Shown here in pieces: positions 7,104 through 11,434 of a stretch of DNA of 11,434 bases. Within the stretch, counting starts at the first letter, position 1. Every line of letters starts with the position of its first letter. The DNA is taken from positions 1 through 11,434 of the forward strand of contig JAGWRH010000108.1 of the NCBI GenBank assembly GCA_028876695.1. Reading direction: 5' to 3'. The notes beneath the pieces were generated by a model. The model was not told where the DNA came from. It saw nothing but the letters and a program-made list of their open reading frames with translations, and ran no database searches. A program made the translations under genes and the position numbers. The stretch comes from Acidobacteriota bacterium (GTDB lineage Bacteria; Acidobacteriota; Terriglobia; Acidiferrales; UBA7541).

Positions 7104-7760
7104 TCACCGGGCGCGAGCGCGCTCGAACGCCGCAGCGTATTGGCGGACGCGCGCGGCAGGATCAGCCACTTGGGTCAAATCGCTGACCACGGCCAGCGAA
7201 TCGGCGCCCGCACGATAGACGGCCTCGGCTCGCTCGGCCGTGATTCCGCCGATGGCGACGAGCGGCTTCCGCGTCAATCGCCGGGCTGCAGCGACGAACT
7301 CGACGCCGACGACTGGATCCGGATTGCCCTTCGTACCCGTCGGAAAGATCGGCCCCACGGCAATATAATCCGCCGAAGTGCGGTCGGCCTCGCGCAATTG
7401 GTCGAGGTTATGTGTCGAAACGCCCACCCATTGCGGCGGGCGGCAGATTTGCCGCGCGGCTTCGGCGGGGAGATCTTCCTGGCCGATGTGCACTCCGCCT
7501 GCGCCGGAGATCGCGGCGATGTCCGGCCGGTCGTTAACGATCAGGCGCACGCCGCGCGGCACCAGGGCGGCGAGCAAAGCGTGCGTTTGCGCGTAAACGG
7601 CGGTGGATGATGCGGTCTTCAGGCGAATCTGGATCAGCTGCACGCCTGCCGTGGCAAGCCTCTCGGCGAACCGAACGATTTGGTCCGTCGGAATGGACGA
7701 ATCGGTGATCGGATACAGAAATGGAAACAAAATGCCCCTCGCGCAGGCGTATTGTCTCAT
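7104..7760 (-). CDS. thiE: Thiamine phosphate synthase (thiamine-phosphate pyrophosphorylase)
   Basis: ThiE joins the pyrimidine HMP-PP to the thiazole phosphate, releasing pyrophosphate and giving thiamine phosphate in the cytoplasm. From the ATG chosen here the protein has 218 residues, normal for the TIM-barrel family. Numbered from this start, visible motifs are IQIRLK (43-48, the Q-R-K pyrimidine-diphosphate site), LIVNDRPDIA (73-82), VHIGQEDLP (90-98), VGVSTHN (112-118), AVGPIFPTGTK (134-144, phosphate-binding region) and AIGGI (169-173). The ATG at 7760-7758 has AGGTG six bases upstream, so I prefer it to the in-frame GTG at 7769-7767, which would add three residues and would itself lie inside that ribosome site. 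No other thiamine genes are present and I see no TPP riboswitch in the 66-75 base leader. It follows accC and precedes a LAT-type permease. Confidence 0.93.
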   Translation of the reverse strand: MRQYACARGILFPFLYPITDSSIPTDQIVRFAERLATAGVQLIQIRLKTASSTAVYAQTHALLAALVPRGVRLIVNDRPDIAAISGAGGVHIGQEDLPAEAARQICRPPQWVGVSTHNLDQLREADRTSADYIAVGPIFPTGTKGNPDPVVGVEFVAAARRLTRKPLVAIGGITAERAEAVYRAGADSLAVVSDLTQVADPAARVRQYAAAFERARAR

Positions 7761-7774
7761 GTTCCGCACCTGCT

Positions 7775-7789
7775 GACGGCGCTGCCGTC
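7775..7789 (-). other. Short perfect hairpin just upstream of thiE
   Basis: On the minus strand GACGGC-AGC-GCCGTC makes a six-pair GC-rich stem with a three-base loop, ending about five bases before the in-frame GTG and close to the AGGTG ribosome site of thiE. There is no T-tract, so it is not a standard terminator for accC. It could affect initiation at thiE or mRNA decay. Function is unproven. Confidence 0.3.
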
Positions 7790-7835
7790 GAGTGTATGGC
7801 GCGCGGGATTGTGCGTGAAGCCGTTCGCCTGCGCT

Positions 7836-9185
7836 CTACTTCTTCGGCGACGGGAACATGCGTTCGAGCGAGTGGGTATCGAAATTGCCGGAGACGAAAT
7901 CCGGGTGAGTGATGATGCGCTTGTGCAGAGGAATTGTCGTCTTGATTCCCTCGACGACAAACTCGTCGAGCGCGCGATGCATTCGGGCAATCGCTTCGAA
8001 GCGGTCGTCGCCATAGGCAATTAGCTTTGCCACGAGCGAATCGTAGTACGGCGGCACGATGGCATCGGAATATGCGGCGGTATCGACGCGGATACCTGGC
8101 CCGCCAGGCACGCGAAACGCGGTGATATGTCCGGGTGAGGGCGTGAACTTCTCGGGGTCCTCAGCATTGATGCGGCATTCGATAGCGTGCCCGTGAAATT
8201 TTACGGACGGGACGACATCTTCCATGCGCTCGCCCGCCGCCAGCCGAATCTGCGATTTCACCAGATCGATGCCCGTGATCATCTCGGTAACGGGATGCTC
8301 CACCTGAATGCGCGCGTTCATTTCGATGAAATAAAGGTTGCCGGAAGAATCGCGCAGGAATTCGACGGTGCCGGCGCTCGAATAGCCGACCCGAACGAGC
8401 GCCTGCACAACCTTGTCACCGAGCCGCTTCCGCGTTCCCTGATCGACGACGGTCGAGGGCGACTCCTCAAGAACTTTCTGGTGGCGGCGCTGAAGCGAAC
8501 ATTCGCGCTCGCCCAGGTGGATCACGTTGCCATGGCGGTCGCCCAGGACCTGAAACTCGATGTGCCGAGGACGCTCGATCAATTTCTCGAAGTACACGTT
8601 GGGGCTGCCGAAAGCCTGCTCGGATTCGTTGCGCGCGGTGTGAAAGGCCGGAAGCAGCTCTCTTTCGCTGCGAACGATGCGCATGCCGCGGCCGCCGCCG
8701 CCCTCCGCCGCTTTGATCATCAGAGGAAACCCGATGGCAGAGGCCGCGTCTATGGCGGCCGATTCGTCGGGCACCACGCCGTCGCTGCCGGGGATGATCG
8801 GAAGACCCGCGGCAGCCATTTCCGCGCGCGCGCGATCTTTTTCTCCCATGATGCGAATCACGGCGGGCGAAGGCCCGATGAATGTGATATGCGAGGCCTC
8901 GCACACTTCGGCGAAGTTGGCGTTTTCGGAGAGAAAGCCGTAGCCGGGATGAATTGCGTCCACGTTGGCGATTTCCGCGGCGCTGATGACTTGCGGAATA
9001 TTCAGATAGCTATCAGAACTGCGCGGCGGGCCGATGCATATCGCCTCGTCCGCGAAGCGGACGTGCAGCGCATGGCGATCCGCTTCCGAATAGACAGCCA
9101 CCGTGCGAACGCCCAATTCCTTGCACGCGCAAAGCACGCGGAGGGCGATTTCTCCTCGATTGGCAATCAGGATTTTCTTGAACAT
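7836..9185 (-). CDS. accC: Acetyl-CoA carboxylase, biotin carboxylase subunit
   Basis: AccC carboxylates the biotin on AccB using ATP and bicarbonate, the first half-reaction of acetyl-CoA carboxylase and the entry to fatty acid synthesis. At 449 residues it matches E. coli AccC in length and motif order: the N-terminal MFKKILIANRGEIALR, HPGYGFLSEN at 79-88, Lys116 in MGEKDRA, the glycine loop EGGGGRGM at 161-168, HIEFQVLGD at 208-216, and the catalytic segment IEMNARIQVEHPVTE at 287-301, with Glu288, Asn290, Arg292 and Glu296 in the positions known from E. coli; Arg338 is also kept. It is a stand-alone subunit with no biotinyl or carboxyltransferase domain fused. It follows accB by 64 bases. 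The ATG start is fixed by homology; the ribosome site is weak. AccA and AccD must be encoded elsewhere. Confidence 0.97.
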   Translation of the reverse strand: MFKKILIANRGEIALRVLCACKELGVRTVAVYSEADRHALHVRFADEAICIGPPRSSDSYLNIPQVISAAEIANVDAIHPGYGFLSENANFAEVCEASHITFIGPSPAVIRIMGEKDRARAEMAAAGLPIIPGSDGVVPDESAAIDAASAIGFPLMIKAAEGGGGRGMRIVRSERELLPAFHTARNESEQAFGSPNVYFEKLIERPRHIEFQVLGDRHGNVIHLGERECSLQRRHQKVLEESPSTVVDQGTRKRLGDKVVQALVRVGYSSAGTVEFLRDSSGNLYFIEMNARIQVEHPVTEMITGIDLVKSQIRLAAGERMEDVVPSVKFHGHAIECRINAEDPEKFTPSPGHITAFRVPGGPGIRVDTAAYSDAIVPPYYDSLVAKLIAYGDDRFEAIARMHRALDEFVVEGIKTTIPLHKRIITHPDFVSGNFDTHSLERMFPSPKK

Positions 9186-9197
9186 TCGCTCACGGCA

Positions 9198-9213
9198 CGG
9201 CTGAACGGCTGAA
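9198..9213 (+). repeat. Two tandem copies of an 8-base repeat in the accB-accC gap
   Basis: CGGCTGAA occurs twice head to tail in the 64-base spacer, close upstream of the accC start. This is a direct sequence observation. A two-copy repeat of this size can arise by slippage, and no regulatory meaning is shown. Confidence 0.4.
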
Positions 9214-9249
9214 GTTTCCGCCTGAGGCGATTTCCATTACGTGGCCCGG

Positions 9250-9777
9250 TTAACTGCGAGGGCGAATATCGAAAAGCGCGGCACCATATTCCACGGGCTT
9301 GCCATTTTCGACGTGTATGCGCACAACTTCGCCCGCTAAATCGGATTCGATTTCGTTCATTAGCTTCATTGCTTCGATAATGCACAGCACCTGACCCGTT
9401 TCCACACTCGCCCCGACGGTAACGAATGGCTGCGCTTCCGGGCTGGGCGCGGAGTAAAACGTCCCGACAATCGGCGATTTGACCGTATGAAGATTATCTT
9501 CCCGCTCGCGCTGCGGCGGCTGAGGGGCTGCCATTGCGCTCACGGACTCTGCCGCGGGAGCGGCCGAAACCACGGCGGCGGGCTGCTCCACACGCGGATG
9601 AGCGGCGACGGGTCGAACCGAGGAAGTCTTTTTCAGCCGAACGTGCAAATCGCCGCGCTGGAATTCAAGCTCCTCGAGCCCGTGCGACTGCATAAAGTCC
9701 AGCAGGCGTTCGATTTCGTCCAGATTGACGCCAGAGGATTCCGTCTCAGGACCGACTGCTTTCGACTTTTTCGCCAT
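9250..9777 (-). CDS. accB: Acetyl-CoA carboxylase, biotin carboxyl carrier protein
   Basis: This 175-residue protein carries the biotin of acetyl-CoA carboxylase. An N-terminal helical part (NLDEIERLLDFMQSHGLEELEF, about 18-39) resembles the region that in E. coli AccB contacts biotin carboxylase. A proline/alanine-rich flexible linker covers about 55-95. The C-terminal biotinyl domain (about 97-173) contains SPIVGTFYSAPSPEA at 101-115, which includes the protruding thumb of AccB-type domains, and the biotinylation site EAMKLMNEI at 135-143 with Lys138 as acceptor. The protein is modified by the biotin ligase BirA, not encoded here. Its ATG abuts the TAA of the upstream peptidase gene (TAAATG), so translation is probably coupled; no clear Shine-Dalgarno is seen inside the peptidase end. 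accC follows, giving the classic accBC pair. Confidence 0.96.
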   Translation of the reverse strand: MAKKSKAVGPETESSGVNLDEIERLLDFMQSHGLEELEFQRGDLHVRLKKTSSVRPVAAHPRVEQPAAVVSAAPAAESVSAMAAPQPPQREREDNLHTVKSPIVGTFYSAPSPEAQPFVTVGASVETGQVLCIIEAMKLMNEIESDLAGEVVRIHVENGKPVEYGAALFDIRPRS

Positions 9778-10890
9778 TTAGAGTTCGATCAGGTGCCGGG
9801 GAGCCGTAGTCAACTGCTCCGCGCCGCGCGAATTCACTGCGATATCGTCTTCAATGCGGATTCCGCCCAACCCTTCGATGTAAACCCCCGGTTCCACAGT
9901 AATGACCATGCCTTCCGCGAGGACCGTTTCATCCCCTTTGCCCAAGCGAGGGGATTCGTGAATTTCGAGGCCGACTCCGTGCCCCGTGCTATGCGTAAAG
10001 TAGCGATCAAGGCGCGCTCGACGTAGCACGCCACGCGCGGCGGCGTCGACGTCCTGCGCCTTTACGCCCGGCCGCGCGGCGGCTTTGCCCGCCTCCAAAG
10101 CTTCCAGAACGGCTCGATACAGTGACCTGATCTTCCTCGGGGCCTTGCCTACGAATACGGTGCGGGTCATGTCACTGCAGTAACCCCGGAGTATAGCACC
10201 GTGATCGAGCAGCACCAATTCGTTCTTGGCTATGGGTTTACGCGTCGGGCGCGCGTGCGGCCATGCCGTTCGTTCCCCAGAAGCCACTATGGTCTCGAAG
10301 GACGGCCCTTCAGCCCCTTTGCGCTTGAAGTCACGCTCGATTTCGGCGGCTACGTCCAGTTCCGAATCTCCCGGGCGCAGTCTTTTCGCCGTTCGTTCAA
10401 AGGTTTTGCTTACGATCGCGGCTGCTTCGCGGATGGCGGCAATTTCGGACGAATCCTTGATCATCCGCAGCTTGTCTACCGCAGAGCCGTCGTCAATCCA
10501 CCGGACTTTCCGGGATACAGCAGCATCCAGGGCCTGCTTTTGGGCCACGGTGATCTGGGCAGGCGAGTAGGCCACGCGTCGCAGAGACTTACGCGCTCGG
10601 AGCAGTTCGCCGGCCGCGCGCAGAAGTCCTTTCTTTGAGATTTGGACGCGTGCCCCGGTGACCTCGTACTTGGATTGGAATGTATACCTGCTGTCGGTGA
10701 AAAAGGTCGCCGACTCCGGTTCGACTACTAGGAGCCCCGCGGAACCGGAAAAACCGCAAAGATAACGGACGTTTGGAAGGTGCGTGACAAGAACGGCGTC
10801 CGCGGAAAGCCGCCCGAAACAGTTCCGGAGCCGCTCCATTCTGGCATGGTGGCGGCTCCGGCTGCTTGCGTCGTGATCGTGTGGCCCCAC
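9778..10890 (-). CDS. M24 family metallopeptidase, Xaa-Pro aminopeptidase/dipeptidase-like
   Basis: This is a 370-residue cytoplasmic peptidase of the creatinase/aminopeptidase P group that hydrolyses peptides with proline at the second position. The N-terminal creatinase-like domain (about 18-145) includes THLPNVRYLCGFSGSAG (36-52). The pita-bread catalytic domain (about 150-365) holds all five expected metal ligands: Asp229 (LLDHGA), Asp240 (YCSDMTR), His304 (TGHGVG), Glu333 (VEPGVY) and Glu347 (IRIEDDI). A substrate histidine is present at 212 in AWPHA. The length suits the short PepQ/YqhT-type proteins rather than full-length E. coli PepP. The start shown is a GTG with no convincing ribosome site; the 17 residues before an ATG at 10839-10837 are His/Ser/Arg-rich and may not be translated. 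It lies 34 bases after the secretin gene, and its stop touches accB. Confidence 0.92.
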   Translation of the reverse strand: MGPHDHDASSRSRHHARMERLRNCFGRLSADAVLVTHLPNVRYLCGFSGSAGLLVVEPESATFFTDSRYTFQSKYEVTGARVQISKKGLLRAAGELLRARKSLRRVAYSPAQITVAQKQALDAAVSRKVRWIDDGSAVDKLRMIKDSSEIAAIREAAAIVSKTFERTAKRLRPGDSELDVAAEIERDFKRKGAEGPSFETIVASGERTAWPHARPTRKPIAKNELVLLDHGAILRGYCSDMTRTVFVGKAPRKIRSLYRAVLEALEAGKAAARPGVKAQDVDAAARGVLRRARLDRYFTHSTGHGVGLEIHESPRLGKGDETVLAEGMVITVEPGVYIEGLGGIRIEDDIAVNSRGAEQLTTAPRHLIEL

Positions 10891-10924
10891 TTGTTGCGAT
10901 GAAGCTTTCCCCAGTCTGCCTTCC

Positions 10925-11434
10925 CTAACTCGGCAAAATTCGCGGAGTGAGGAAGAAGAGCAGTTCCGCCGAGGCGGAGCTCACCGTCGAGTGCTTAAAT
11001 AGGTTCCCGATGATCGGGATGCTCCCAACGAGCGGCACCTGGTCAATCGTTGTATGCTGCTGCGTGACGATGATACCGCCAATGACGACCGTCTCGCCAT
11101 CGTTAACGGTGACTTTCGTCTGCGCCGATTGGGTATCGATCGCCGGGATTCCCTCGACGCGGGGGATGGCCTGATCGATCTGGTCGTTCTGAACCGTCAC
11201 GTCCATGTACACCGTACCATCGGCCGTGATCTGAGGAGTGACGTCGAGTTCCAGAACGGCGTCCACGAACTGAACGGAAACTGTGTTATTGACGATGGTC
11301 TGTACCGGAATTTTGGTTCCTTGCTTCACCGTCGCCTTCTCGTTGTTCTGGGTGATCACTTTGGGTTGCGACAACAGTTTGCCAACACCGCGGTTTTCCG
11401 CCGCAGTGATAATCATGTCCAACGCCAGATTCGG
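10925..11434 (-). CDS. pilQ: Secretin C-terminal region, type IV pilus PilQ or type II/III secretion GspD-like (5' end beyond window)
   Basis: The reading frame is open from the right edge and gives 169 residues ending in TAG. It is the beta-barrel core of a secretin, the multimeric outer-membrane channel through which pili or secreted proteins pass. Visible family marks, numbered within the fragment, are LLSQPKVITQNNEKATVKQG (about 21-40), VTPQITADGTVYMDV, the GETVVIGGI segment, and the near-terminal VPLVGSIPIIGNLFK followed by ELLFFLTPRIL, the hallmark secretin end. Length and close match to the PilQ type (short tail after TPRIL, no S-domain) favour type IV pilus PilQ, but the N-domains and AMIN domains that would settle it are outside the window. 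Neighbouring pil genes would be expected to the right. The gene ends 34 bases before the peptidase gene. Confidence 0.85.
   Translation of the reverse strand, partial: PNLALDMIITAAENRGVGKLLSQPKVITQNNEKATVKQGTKIPVQTIVNNTVSVQFVDAVLELDVTPQITADGTVYMDVTVQNDQIDQAIPRVEGIPAIDTQSAQTKVTVNDGETVVIGGIIVTQQHTTIDQVPLVGSIPIIGNLFKHSTVSSASAELLFFLTPRILPS

Noticed and set aside
7761..7835. Possible TPP riboswitch upstream of thiE
   Set aside because: The gap is too short for the full aptamer and I find no CUGAGA-type THI-box element. Only a small hairpin is present.
8187..9212. A 341-codon open frame on the plus strand opposite accC
   Set aside because: The opposite strand encodes a full AccC with all catalytic residues. 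The plus-strand frame has no recognisable motif and is a by-product of the GC-rich codon use of accC.
7836..9777. Propionyl-CoA or other acyl-CoA carboxylase instead of acetyl-CoA carboxylase
   Set aside because: AccB and AccC are separate and of E. coli type, and AccB carries the thumb-region motif of its biotinyl domain. There is no carboxyltransferase of the PccB type adjacent.
1..11434. Mobile element, prophage, CRISPR array or defence island
   Set aside because: There are no transposase, integrase, phage or Cas motifs, no spaced direct repeats and no long terminal inverted repeats. All genes look like housekeeping, transport or signalling genes with uniform composition.

Overview
The window reads as an ordinary stretch of a GC-rich bacterial chromosome. 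I estimate about 60% G+C by eye. Every supportable gene lies on the minus strand, so transcription runs from the right edge to the left edge. Genes are tightly packed, no gap exceeds about 90 bases, and I see no mobile element, RNA gene, CRISPR array or phage gene. The transporter sequences, the secretin - M24 peptidase - accB - accC order and the membrane-bound SpoIIE-type phosphatase all remind me of Acidobacteriota. That assignment is inference from memory and has not been tested by a search.

In transcription order (right to left) the window starts with the C-terminal third or so of a secretin (type IV pilus PilQ or a close relative, 11434-10925). It is followed by an M24 Xaa-Pro peptidase (10890-9778), whose TAA stop directly abuts the ATG of accB (biotin carboxyl carrier protein, 9777-9250), and then by accC (biotin carboxylase, 9185-7836). 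This is the fatty-acid-initiation half of acetyl-CoA carboxylase; the carboxyltransferase genes accA and accD are not here. Next comes thiE (thiamine phosphate synthase), alone without other thiamine genes.

The middle is a transport block: an L-type (LAT-like) APC amino acid permease (7059-5500) followed by a cationic-amino-acid-transporter-like (CAT) APC permease (5408-3846). They are distinct subfamilies and do not look like a recent duplication. Then comes a large membrane-anchored PP2C/SpoIIE phosphatase (3783-1756) with three N-terminal membrane helices, an extracytoplasmic sensor region, a fourth helix, HAMP and a phosphatase output. It has no visible anti-sigma or antagonist partner in the window.

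The left end holds nnrD (bifunctional NAD(P)HX epimerase/dehydratase, 1692-103), which overlaps by 8 bases the GTG-started N-terminus of tsaE (tRNA t6A synthesis ATPase), cut by the window edge. A promoter-like element sits before nnrD, and short hairpins lie in several gaps.

I found no convincing undescribed system. The items most worth a second look are the sensor architecture of the orphan SpoIIE phosphatase, the pilQ-pepP-accBC linkage, and an extra segment in an outer loop of the CAT-type transporter.
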